Below, in pieces: positions 48,115-57,474 of a stretch of DNA of 64,000 nucleotides. Numbering within the stretch: position 1 is the stretch's first letter; each line of letters begins with the position of its first letter. The stretch spans positions 137,650,155-137,714,154 of the forward strand of contig NC_057848.1 of NCBI RefSeq assembly GCF_910594005.1, read 5' to 3'. This DNA comes from Cervus elaphus (taxonomy: Eukaryota; Chordata; Mammalia; Artiodactyla; Cervidae). The position numbers and the translations under genes are program-made. A model generated the notes under the pieces. It was not told the origin of the DNA and made no database searches. It was given only the letters and a program-made list of their open reading frames with translations.

Positions 48115-48830
48115 TCTCTTGCTTTGTCAGCAAGTGTCTCCTTGGACAATTCTTTTCCGGGTATTAGACGAGAGCCTGCTCTTGGGGCCCTGGAGGGGGC
48201 CCACTTCCTACAACAATTGATAACCATGAAGGGACCCCCATTTTTACTGGGGCTGACATCCGGACCGCTCGGGGTACTCCAAGACCAGCTCGCCTGCCAA
48301 TGGATCTGACCCAGTGGCCGCAACTGGGACCCGTTTGTCCCTGGTCTCCTCGTGATGCAGACAACTGGCCAGAGTGCCCCAACTGGGTAAGGAACAAGAG
48401 ATTTTGTTGACCCCTTTTATCTCACCCCTCTTTTCAACCTATCCTATCCTATCCCATTTTTTCCTGTCCCCCGGTTCCTGGATACAGGAATGTGGTTGAA
48501 GGGCCTCAGCCTGAGCTGAGGATTGGAGACTGATCACCTCCTCTTGGCAGACAATTTGAATTTTGGTTCTGGTAGGGCCGAGTTCCAGTCCTCCCTTCTC
48601 TGGAGGACCAGGGAAAAGTCCCATAATGCCTGGGTATCTGCAGGTGGCAGGAGACATCTGTAAGGCCACCTCTTTTCTTCTTTTTCTCTCCCCCGCTCTT
48701 AGACCTCTTGTATCTTCCCACTCCTCTCTCAACCTGGCCTCTTTTCCTCTCTTTGAAGACCCAAGGTATTTCTGTTTGCTCTGTCGATACTTGCACCTGA
48801 AGTTCTGGGTCTTTGTAAGAGATTTTCTGA

Positions 48831-49524
48831 AAGGCTACGTTCTCTGCTCCTCATCAATTGGCTTTCTTTTCTTGGAGAGATAATCAGGTGTTAGAAGCCC
48901 TCCATCTGGTGCCCTGTTTCTATAAATTCAGCCATCTAACTGAGCATTTGGCTGAATGCTTCCATATGGAAGTGATTGACGGGGTTCAGTATAGTTGCAC
49001 CTGGTCTTGGGTGAAAAGTAACACCCTAGACATATGTTTAGGGGTTAATTCACCTTTTGGGACCAGTCCTACAGCCCCGTTGATTGTGCTTACTACTGAA
49101 CATTTCCTTTGGCGCATATACAATCAGGCAATTTGGGACCAGGAGAGAGCTTACAATTTCTCTAGAGTCAGATATAGGGGTCGGAGAAGGCAATGGCACC
49201 CCACTCCAGTACTCTTGCCTGGAAAATCCCATGGACGGAGGAGCCTGGTGGGCTGCTGTCCTTGGGGTCACACAGAGTCAGACACGACTGAAGCAACTTA
49301 GCATGCATGCATGCCTTGGAGAAGGACATGGCAACCCACTCCAGTGTTCTTGCCTGGAGAATCCCAGGGACGGGGGAGCCTGGTGGGCTGCCGTCTATGG
49401 GGTCGCACAGAGTCGGACACGACTGAAGTGACTTAGCAGCAGCAGCAGCAGCAGCAGCAGATATACGGGTATCCACCCCAGTACTGGTCCCCTGGGAACG
49501 AGATATAAACTATACTGCTGTTAA
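48831..49524 (+). pseudogene. leader open frame upstream of gag (pre-gag-like), split by a SINE
   Basis: A frame free of stops runs from 48831 to the SINE edge at 49181, about 117 codons; its first ATG is at 48966. After the SINE the same frame would go on and end at TAA 49522-49524, one base before the gag ATG. The SINE with its duplication adds 289 bases. I recognise no domain. It could be a leader or pre-gag protein of the kind noted in some class I retroviruses, or chance. Non-ATG starts are possible. It is unusual in being open while gag next to it breaks after 38 codons. Confidence 0.4.
49182..49460 (+). mobile_element. Bov-A2 SINE inserted in the retroviral leader
   Basis: Two Bov-A monomers in tandem joined by a short GCATGC-rich linker, ending in (AGC)n: the Bov-A2 layout. 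Target duplication with one mismatch AGATATAGGGGT (49170-49181) and AGATATACGGGT (49459-49470). It came in after the provirus. Confidence 0.95.
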
Positions 49525-49525
49525 A

Positions 49526-51023
49526 ATGGGAAATAAGCCTAGCTTCCCTTTAGACACCCCACTGGGTTGTCTTTTGGCCCACTGGGAGGGATACCAACTG
49601 GAAGGGATAAAAAAGAAAAAACTTATCAGATACTGTACTTGATATTGGCCTACTTACTCCCTGGGAGGAGGGGAAAAATGGCCCCAGTAAGGATCACTTG
49701 GATTCAACACCATTTTACAGCTCAGTCTATACTGCAAATGTGAAGGTAAATACAAGAGGTTCCCTCTGTCTAGGCCTTTATGGCCCTCTACCAGGATTCT
49801 GAAAAAAAGAGAAAATATAAGCTTGAAGACTTTGATAAATGCTCTTTCAAAGTCTTTTGGCAAGGTCTGAAACAGAAGATCTCCTTGACCTTCTCTTGAC
49901 CCCTTCAGCTCCAGCAGAGAGGTCATGGGGAAAGGAAGTTCAGACACACCAGAAGTCACGAGGCTAGGCCCGGAAGTTATGGGATCTGAAGGGAAGTCAC
50001 TTAGGGTCTCCTTGGCTCCTCCTCCATATGCCCCGTCCCCCATGGGATTACAATCAGGAAGTAACCTTTGCACTCTACAGAAGGAAAGGTCATCCTCAGA
50101 CAGAATCTGCCCCCTAAGAGAGGTACCAGATGGGGAGGGGGGAACTATGCACGTTCATGTTCCTTTATCTATGCAAGACATTACCCAATGTAGGGAGCAA
50201 TTGGGTTCATATTCTGAGAAACCCCCAAAATTTAGGGATTTGAGCATCTTAACCTTAACTTCTCCCTCACCTGGAGGGACATAATGGTCATCCTCACCCA
50301 GTGTTGTAATGATGAGGAAAAAGCTAGAATCCTAGATCAGGCTAGAAAAGTGGTTGATGAAAGACAGCATGTGGATATCAATCTGGCCCCTGTGGAAGAG
50401 GCAATCCCCTCTACAGAGCCAGATTGGGATCCCAATACAAGGGCAGGAAAGGAATCCTTAAGACACCTCACTACTTGCTTACTACAGGGAATGACCCAGG
50501 GTGTCTGAAAGGTCATTAATTATAATAAGATAAAAGAGATTACACAGGGAGAGAATGAAAATCCAGCTCTTTTTTGGGGAAGACTCACAGAAGCCTTTAA
50601 AAACTTTACCCAGGCAGATCTAAAAAGTATGGAAGGAAGAGTCCTGTTGGCCCATTCCTTCATAACCCAGGCAGCCCCAGACATAAGGAGAAAATTACAA
50701 AAACTAGGAAAAGGACCAGTGATCCAATCTCCAATTTGGTGGAGGAGGCAAATATGGTGTTTTTGAATGGGGACAGGGAGGAGGAAGCAAGAAGGGAGCA
50801 AAAGAAGGCCCAAAAGGATAGGAGAATAGAGAGGCAGACCCAGGCCGTGGCCCAACAACAGGCTAAAATCCTGGCCTTGATTCAGCCTGCCACTATGCAA
50901 GAGTCACGGGAAGAGCAAGGAAGAAAAAAGGATCTTAAAAATCCACCACAGCTGAGACACACCCAGTGTGCCTACTGCAGAGAGGATAGGCATTGGAAAG
51001 GGGAGTGTCTATATCGCCCTTAA
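49526..51023 (+). pseudogene. gag: retroviral gag, broken
   Basis: Structural polyprotein remnant. The start ATG at 49526 gives MGNKPS, fitting a myristoylated matrix, but the frame stops at 49640-49642 after 38 codons. A proline-rich segment lies near 50010-50040. Capsid sequence is spread over at least two frames with a stop at about 50281 and another at 50506-50508; a major-homology-like stretch lies at about 50535-50610. A highly charged segment (50750-50930) precedes one nucleocapsid zinc knuckle CX2CX4HX4C at 50967-51008, and TAA at 51021-51023 ends the gene. Layout is that of gammaretrovirus-like gag. Not functional. Confidence 0.88.
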
Positions 51024-51029
51024 GGGAAG

Positions 51030-51560
51030 GCAATATGGAGACCCCTACACCTGCTTCCTCTGTCCCCCAGTCCCTCCTGGGCGACCGGGACTGATGATGC
51101 CCAGTGGCTCAAGAAACCCCCTCGAATGGTGAGATCCAGATCACTCCTCTCGACCCTTGGGTGACTCTACAAATAGAAGGTAAGGATGTGAACTTTCTTT
51201 TAGACATGGGGGCTACCTTCTCTGTTCTTCCTTTCCGATTAGGACCTTTAGACTCCCTGACTAAAATGGTGATGGGGGTAGATGGAAAACCCCAAAGCCG
51301 AAATTTTACTAAGCCCCTTCATTGTAAGGTGGGCAATTGGCAAGGATCCTACCCCTTCTTAAACATCCCTGGTTGCCCTGCTCCCCTACTGGGGAGAGAC
51401 CTTCTTTGCTGCCTCCAGACCAGAGTGACTTGGGGAAAGCTAGAAGCTGATAGTTTCCTTTGCCTAGTGTCTGAACATTTGCAGTCAGATGTAGAAAAGG
51501 AGGAGTCTGTCCCTTTCTTAGATGAGGTCAATCCCCAGGTGTGGGATGTCTGCAGCCCTG
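51030..51560 (+). pseudogene. pro: retroviral protease region
   Basis: Aspartic protease remnant in a frame different from the end of gag. The catalytic triplet is altered: the Asp at 51203-51205 is followed by Met instead of the usual Thr/Ser (DMGA). Flap and dimer parts follow to about 51480, and the frame stays open into the reverse transcriptase. Confidence 0.82.
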
Positions 51561-52990
51561 GCCTCACCATAAATGTTCCACCAGTAAAGATTTTCCTGAG
51601 GCCAAATGCTCCCTACCCCTGGAAAAGACAATATCTCTTAAAACTAGAAGCTCTTGAGGGTCTTAGACCATTAGTTAACAAATACCGAGATATTGGAATT
51701 CTAATCAACTGTGAGTCTCCCTGCAATACTCCAATCTTGTCTGCTAAAAAAACAGATGGATCTTATCAGTTCGTTCAGGATCTAAGAGCAGTTAATGAAG
51801 CTGTGGTTCCCATCCACCCCATAGTCCCAAACCTGTATACCCTCCTGTCCAAGTCTCAGGAAATGCTAAGTATTTCTCAGTTTTGGACGTTAAGGATGCT
51901 TTCTTTTGCATTCCTTTCCATCCTGAATCCCAAAAACTCTTTGCCTTTGAGTGGCTGGACCTGGGAACAAGGGAAGTCATACAACTTTGCTGGACTTGAC
52001 TACCACAAGGATTTAGGGGCAGCCCTCATATTTTCGGGACTTCCTTGGGGAAAGAACTAAGGGAATTAACTTTAACAAACAGTAATCTAATACAGTATGT
52101 GCATGACTTGCTCATAGCTAGTCCAGATTTTACCAGCTCTCAAATGGATACTATTAAAACTTTAAATTTCCTGTATGAAAAGGGTTATTGAGTATCCCCC
52201 AGAAAAGCTCAGATTAGCTTAACCCAAGTAAAATAACTTGGATTTATAATTATGGAAGGAAAAAGAATACTCGATGCCCAGAGGAAATCCCTCATCTTAA
52301 ATACCCCATGCCCCCAAATGAAAAAACAGCTTAGGGGATTTTTAGGAATGACTGGGTTTTGCAGGATCTGGATTTCTGGTTATGGCAATCTGGCCCAAAC
52401 CCTAGATGAAAAGTTAAGAGGGAAAGAGGAAGAGCTACTTGACTGGGATGAGATCTGCAAGGTTGCTTTTAATGCCCTAAAAGAGTCTATCACTACAGCC
52501 CCAGCTTTAGGTCTCCTGAAACTGGAAAAGCCTTTCAGGCTGTATGTTTCTGAAAGGATAGGAACTGCTCTTGGGATGTTAGGGCAAATGATGGGGCCTG
52601 TATGACAACTTGTGGCTTACCCCTCAAAACAACTAGATGAGGTGGCCAGTGAATGGCCCACTTGCCTTCCGGCAGTAGTGGCCACTGCTCTTATGGTTCA
52701 AGAGGCATCTAAGCTGACCCTGGATCAGCCCACCATGGTGTATATGCCTCACCAGGTGCAAGCAGTCTTGGAAACTAAAGGAGATAGATGGATGACAGGG
52801 GGAAGGATAACCCAATACCAAGCCCTCCTCCTTGACACTCCAGAAATAAAGTTGAGGGTCTGTCAGACTTTAAATCCAGCCACCTTACTGCCAGATCCCC
52901 CTACTTCCCCTTTGGATCACCAATGCATGCAAATCATAGATGAGTTATACTCTTCTCACCTGGACCTATCAGAGGCACCTTTAACCAACC
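51561..52990 (+). pseudogene. pol: retroviral reverse transcriptase region, broken
   Basis: Fingers and palm begin at about 51590. The first catalytic Asp region (about 51880-51900) is reached only by changing frame. The normally YVDD-type box reads YVHD at 52096-52107, so one catalytic aspartate is lost. Stops at 52058-52060, near 52189 and 52603-52605. Thumb and connection parts follow in the third frame. No active enzyme is possible. Confidence 0.88.
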
Positions 52991-53440
52991 CAGAAGAAGA
53001 ATGGTACACAGATGGCTGTAGTTTTGTAGAAAAAGGAGAGAGGAAAGCAGGATATGCTATGGTGAGCCTAGAAGAAACTAGGGAAAGTGGGTCTCTTCCC
53101 CAGACACCTCAGCCCAGAAAGCTGAACTTTTTGCCCTGACAAGAACTCTGGAATTAGGGGAAAGAAAAATGATTAATGTGTATAGGGACTCTAAGTATGC
53201 TTTCCTCATCCTGCATGCCCATGCAGCAATTTGGAAGGAAAGAGAGCTGCTCAGTGCCCGAAGCTCTCCTATTAAACACAAAGAGCTCATTCTCAGGCTT
53301 CTGGAGGCAGTCAAACTTCCTGCTAAATTAGCTGTCATCCACTGCAATAGTCAGCAAAAGGGGCAAGAAAAGGAGGCCCAGGGAAATAGGAAAGCTGATC
53401 AAGAGGCAAGACGAGCTACTAGGGAAGCTACCCCTGCCAC
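52985..53440 (+). pseudogene. pol: retroviral RNase H region, broken
   Basis: Starts with WYTDGCS (first metal-binding Asp at 53011-53013). Frame ends at 53137-53139 and the C-terminal half, including YRDSKYAF, continues from 53169 in another frame. Confidence 0.82.
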
Positions 53441-53589
53441 TGCTATCTGCCCCCTCTTCCCCAAGGAAACCCTGACTCCAGATTATACCCCAGAGGAACA
53501 TTCCCGATATGCTGAGCGGGGCTGGGAGATTGGGTCACATGGGTGGTTTCAAACTGGTCAGGCCCAAATAATGCTCCCTGACTCAGGTT

Positions 53590-54630
53590 TGGAAAATTAC
53601 TAACTCCTTACATCAAAGTATCCATTTTGGAAGAGATAATCTGGAAACCTTGCTAAAGCCTATTCTCTACCATCCCCCCATTAGCTAAGGTTGTTAGGTC
53701 ACACAGAATTGTGATACCTAAGAAATAATCAAAAAAACAGACCCTTGCCACCTCCTCTAATTAAACCTGTCCAACATTGAGGATCATGCCCAGGAGAGGA
53801 CTGGCAGGTAGATTTCACAGCCATTCCAAAGACCCAAGGGTTCTCTTATTTACTAGTCTTTATTGACACGTTCACAGGATGGATTGAAGCATTCCCTACT
53901 AGGACAGAGAGAGCTACAGAAGTCTGTAAAGCTCTGCTGAAGGAGACAGTGCCTAGGTTTGGGCTGCCTAGATCACTTCAGAGCAACAACGGGCCCTCAT
54001 TTACAGCCACAATGTCCCAGAACCTGGCTACATGCTTACGAATCAAATACCGCCTCCACTCATCCTGGCAGCCTCAAGCCAGGAAAGGTAGAGAGAGCCA
54101 GCCAGACTCTTAAAAGGGCTCTGGCCAAACTATGTCAAGAAACACATAATAAATGGATCCATATGCTACCCATAGCCCTGATGAGGGTACGGGCAGCCCC
54201 CAAGCAGCCACTATTATTAAGCCCTTATGAAATGATGTATGGACTTCTGATTTGTTTTTTGACAAGGATGCCAATACACTCCTAAAACATATAATTGACC
54301 TGGGAAAGTTTCAACAAGAACTACAACGATATGGAGAACAGATCCTCCCTAGGCCACAGAAAGACTTGAAAATTCCCCAAGTAGAGCCAGGGGACCAAGT
54401 ATTAGTAAAGACCTGGCAAGAAAAAGGGAGTCTAAGCTAGCTGTCTGAGAAATAGACAGGGCCATATCAGGTTGGCCTAGTAACCTTAATTGCTGTAAAA
54501 GTGAAGGGTCTATCTGCCTGGGTCCACAATTCTAGGATAAAACCCTATGGCCTTCAGGAGGGGGAGATGGGGACTGAGACTCCAAAACCAGAGGACAACT
54601 ATTCCTGTGAAGCTGCTGAAGACCTCTGAC
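53590..54630 (+). pseudogene. pol: retroviral integrase region, broken
   Basis: Damaged His/Cys zinc part at about 53600-53720, catalytic core from about 53800. The first Asp (53811-53813, WQVDFT) is present, the second has changed (SNNGP near 53978-53992), and the Glu (54091-54093, KVERA) lies in another frame. The C-terminal part overlaps the start of env and ends near 54628-54630. Several frame changes. Confidence 0.85.
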
Positions 54631-55645
54631 TCTTGTTCAGGCGGAACCCCATCAAATCTCCCTCAGATAAGTAGAATGCATCCTATGATCTTCCTCCTCT
54701 TCCTGACCATGTCTCCCTGTATGGCTATTAATCTCTCCCTAAATGATGCATATACGCTTGCAAACCACACTGCTTCTCAACCTAACCTAACCAGCCCTTG
54801 CTGGATCTGCATTAATGGCAGAAGCTGGGGATATGTCCAACCTATCCCAGGCTATCAGTGGCCCACCCTTGCAGCCCAGCTACATGCTGTCACCCAGCAC
54901 ACCCCATCTGGTCATGGTATGGCCTTTTGGGAAAAAGGGGAGAAAAATTTCATGCCTTGGGATCAGCAACAGCTATCTATATTTACTCCCACAATAACAT
55001 CTGCAATCCCACCCGAGCCCTTATTTTCTCTCTTGACTAACATTCCCCAAGTGACCTTCCCTATCTGTCTAAAAAGCAACTCCCTAACAGGGGTGTCAGT
55101 GGGAAATCTGGACAACTCATGATGTGGGGTAACCTTCACTGTTGGAACTGATGGAGAAAACTGGGATCTAGAAATTTCCCTAGAGTATTACGATTTAGCC
55201 CAAAGTCTGGGAACTAGAGGCTCTGGCAGAACTGACATGCTATACCTATCCCTGAGCATGAGGCTCTCCTCGGAAGCTGTTAACCAGTTTCGAAAATCCG
55301 TGCTCTGTTCTGGACGACCAAAAAACCACACCCATGCATTCTGGTTTCTAAATCGGGCAGGCAACTCTGACCCCTGTTATTCCCTTGTAGGGGTACCCAC
55401 CCCTGAAAACCTAACCCTATGGTGGGAGCCTAAAAGAGATACTCTCTACCTTGAGGACAAAACCCAGGATGCCTCACAACACTTGACTCCCTTCCTTAAA
55501 TGCCCTCACTGCTGCCAGTTTTGCAGCAAGTGGAGTGACGGACTCCTCCCGGTTACTAAAAGACTGCCCCTGTTCCATTATGCCATGATCCAGTTCTAAG
55601 GCGGATGGAAATCCTGTTCCTCTTTGGCAAACCTGTTGTGCTGCA

Positions 55646-55802
55646 TACCATTTATGGGTCTAGTGATAACTATCTTACTAGGCCTCCTATCTGGTCCCTG
55701 TATACTCCAACTCCTTACAAAGTTTATTTCCAGCAGTTCCAAGCCAAACTGATGTTACTACAAGGGTGGAAGCTGGTTTCAGATGTGGAACACCTCAACT
55801 TA
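55646..55802 (+). repeat. 157-bp perfect repeat, copy 1 (within env surface part)
   Basis: Identical at every base to 56358-56514. It carries the membrane-anchor wording in the middle of the surface part, where it does not belong. Confidence 0.95.
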
Positions 55803-56357
55803 AACCCAGTCATGGGGTCTATTTCATATGTGGGGATAAAGCTTATTTATCCCTACCACCTTTTTGGTCCGGAACTTGCTCCCTAGGGTATGTCACGCCC
55901 CACATAGATCTGGCCTGGAATAAAACCTCCTTGCCTTTACCAGTATATACCAACCAGAGGATACGTCGTGCGGTAATACTTACCCCTATTTTCCTGGCAT
56001 TAGGACTGACTGCTGGTTTGACAGGAGCTGCCATGGGGGGAACTTTTTTACATAAATTTCGGCAGCTTTCTATCGACACTGCTGTATCCATAGAAAATTT
56101 GGCAAGGACCCTCCAATGCCTACAATACCAGTTAGACTCCCTAGCTGCAATGGTGCTACAAAATCATCAGGCCCTAGATTTACTGACTGCAGGACAACGG
56201 GGAACTTGCCTCTATCTAAAGGAAGAATGCTGTTTTTATTATAACCAGTCTGGGCAGGTCCAAGAAGATATCAAGGGGCTTTTGAAACAGGCCACAAAGA
56301 TCTGGGATTTGAGTTCAATGGGTGTATGGAGTTCTCCTTCTTTCCCTTCTTGGCTCC

Positions 56358-56514
56358 TACCATTTATGGGTCTAGTGATAACTATCTTACTAGGCCTCCT
56401 ATCTGGTCCCTGTATACTCCAACTCCTTACAAAGTTTATTTCCAGCAGTTCCAAGCCAAACTGATGTTACTACAAGGGTGGAAGCTGGTTTCAGATGTGG
56501 AACACCTCAACTTA
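56358..56514 (+). repeat. 157-bp perfect repeat, copy 2 (membrane anchor and tail)
   Basis: The copy at the natural place of the env membrane anchor. Same orientation as copy 1, offset 712 bp. Confidence 0.95.
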
Positions 56515-56633
56515 GATCAGGCAGAGAGAGACTCCTGCTCTGCTAGGCGGGACTATACCCATGCAAAGCAGGAAGAAGTTACAGAAGAAAGAGACCCTCA
56601 TCTCAATTCCCAAGAAGTATCTTGAGTATGAAG

Positions 56634-56648
56634 TCTTTTGGGGGGAGT
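56634..56648 (+). promoter_or_regulatory. polypurine tract
   Basis: TCTTTTGGGGGGAGT directly before the 3' LTR, with a GGGGGGAG purine core. The usual plus-strand primer site. Confidence 0.85.
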
Positions 56649-57129
56649 TGTTAGGGGAAGCACACTGACTGAAACTGCCCACCCTGGCCAGGGACTCTAG
56701 TAACCATTTGCATGAGTTGTTTTATGACAGGAGGTCCTGCTAAGGAACACAGAACTAATAAGCCACTACCAACTGGAAGAGTTCGGGAAGGGTCAAAGGG
56801 AGACACTGCCTGTCTGTCCACCTCCCAGAATCCCTCTCGCTAGCAACCATCTTGGCTGAGCCATCCATGTGCCACCAGGAAGGACTGAGTCAGAATGATT
56901 GGCCAAAGACAACCCAGAAACTAATCCAATCAACATAAAACCCAAGACTGCAAGCCACATGGCAGAGAAGTTCTCCTGGGTTCCCTTACCCTGCTGCTCT
57001 CCGCCTGGGTGCCCTCTTCCAATAAAATCTCTTGCTTTGTCAGCATGTGTCTCCTCGGACAATTCTTTTCTGAGTGTTAGACAAGAGCCTGCTCTTGGGG
57101 CCCTGGAGGGGGCCCCCCTTCCTACAACA
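56649..57129 (+). repeat. 3' LTR
   Basis: 481 bp, same ends as the 5' LTR. Lacks the 37-bp duplication, has a single diverged version of that unit and an extra CTCCGCCTGGGTGCCC-like segment before AATAAA (57021-57026). Confidence 0.95.
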
Positions 57130-57133
57130 CATA

Positions 57134-57240
57134 GCTATGTTTACTTTTTGATAACTCATCAGATTTCACCCATATAAGTATAATTTTCTATATACATTTT
57201 ATACCCCAATAACATTTTTTTATTTAAAAATATTTAGGTG
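57134..57240 (+). mobile_element. L1 3' tail, right part
   Basis: GCTATGTTTACTTTTTGATAACTCATC and the TATACCCCAATAA ending look like the continuation of the L1 tail at 47625-47710. Confidence 0.5.
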
Positions 57241-57244
57241 TATT

Positions 57245-57470
57245 AATACTATTCCTTAGGTGGTGCTGGTGGTAAAGAACCCACCTGCCAATGCAAGAGA
57301 TGTAAGAAATGCAGGTTAAATCCCTGGGTCAGGAAGATCCCCTCAAGGAGGGCATGGCAACCCACTCCAGTATTCTTGCCTGGAGAATCCCATGGACAGA
57401 GGAGCCTGGTAGGCTACAGTCCATAGGGTCACAAAGAGCTGGACACGACTGAGCAACTTAGCACACAGCA
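57245..57470 (+). mobile_element. Bov-tA SINE
   Basis: Head TCCTTAGGTGGTGCTGGTGG, body to GGACACGACTGAGCAACTTA. The 5' head is diverged. Confidence 0.88.
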
Positions 57471-57474
57471 CAAC

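Larger units (their letters stand above)
47715..48215 (+). repeat. 5' LTR
   Basis: 501 bp, TGTTAG...ACAACA. CCAAT box in reverse (GATTGGCC at 47965-47972), TATA-like CATAAAA at 48002-48008, AATAAA at 48109-48114. A 37-bp tandem duplication (48014-48050 and 48051-48087) lies between TATA and AATAAA and is missing in the 3' LTR. Confidence 0.95.
48216..49525 (+). other. retroviral leader
   Basis: About 1.0 kb of retroviral leader plus a Bov-A2 insert. No TGG-type primer-binding site sits next to the LTR. A splice donor-like G|GTAAGG lies at 48386-48392, suitable for a spliced env message. The right part holds an open frame described separately. Confidence 0.75.
54676..56625 (+). pseudogene. 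env: retroviral env, broken and rearranged
   Basis: Envelope remnant. The likely start is the ATG at 54676, followed by a hydrophobic signal peptide (MHPMIFLLFLTM); an in-frame ATG at 54547 is an alternative. The surface part carries CWIC at 54799-54810 and stops at 55120-55122 and 55597-55599. After a 157-bp repeat (55646-55802) the frame changes. Then follow a furin-like RIRR at 55958-55969, a hydrophobic fusion-peptide-like stretch, CX6CC at 56207-56233 and a membrane anchor from 56358, with an early stop at 56462-56464. An open tail frame runs to TGA at 56623-56625. Not functional, and not a syncytin candidate. Confidence 0.88.
47711..57133 (+). mobile_element. class I (gamma-like) endogenous retrovirus, full layout, defective
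   Basis: A 9.4 kb provirus (47715-57129) flanked by the 4-bp target duplication CATA at 47711-47714 and 57130-57133. Order: 5' LTR, leader, gag, protease-RT-RNase H-integrase, env, polypurine tract, 3' LTR. The class is judged from the single CX2CX4HX4C nucleocapsid knuckle, the CWIC motif in the env surface part, the CX6CC motif in the transmembrane part and the 4-bp duplication. All main genes carry stops and frame changes, so no functional virus can be encoded. It lies antisense to XK, in its last intron. The hand count of LTR differences is about 33 in the first 340 aligned bases, so this is not a recent arrival. Confidence 0.95.

Noticed and set aside
54676..56464. Env as a captured syncytin-like gene
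   Set aside because: Two stops in the surface part, a frame change, an inserted 157-bp repeat and an early stop at the tail rule out a working protein.
47711..57133. A recently integrated, possibly active virus
   Set aside because: LTR divergence near 10%, a SINE in the leader and lost active-site residues show an old, inactive provirus.
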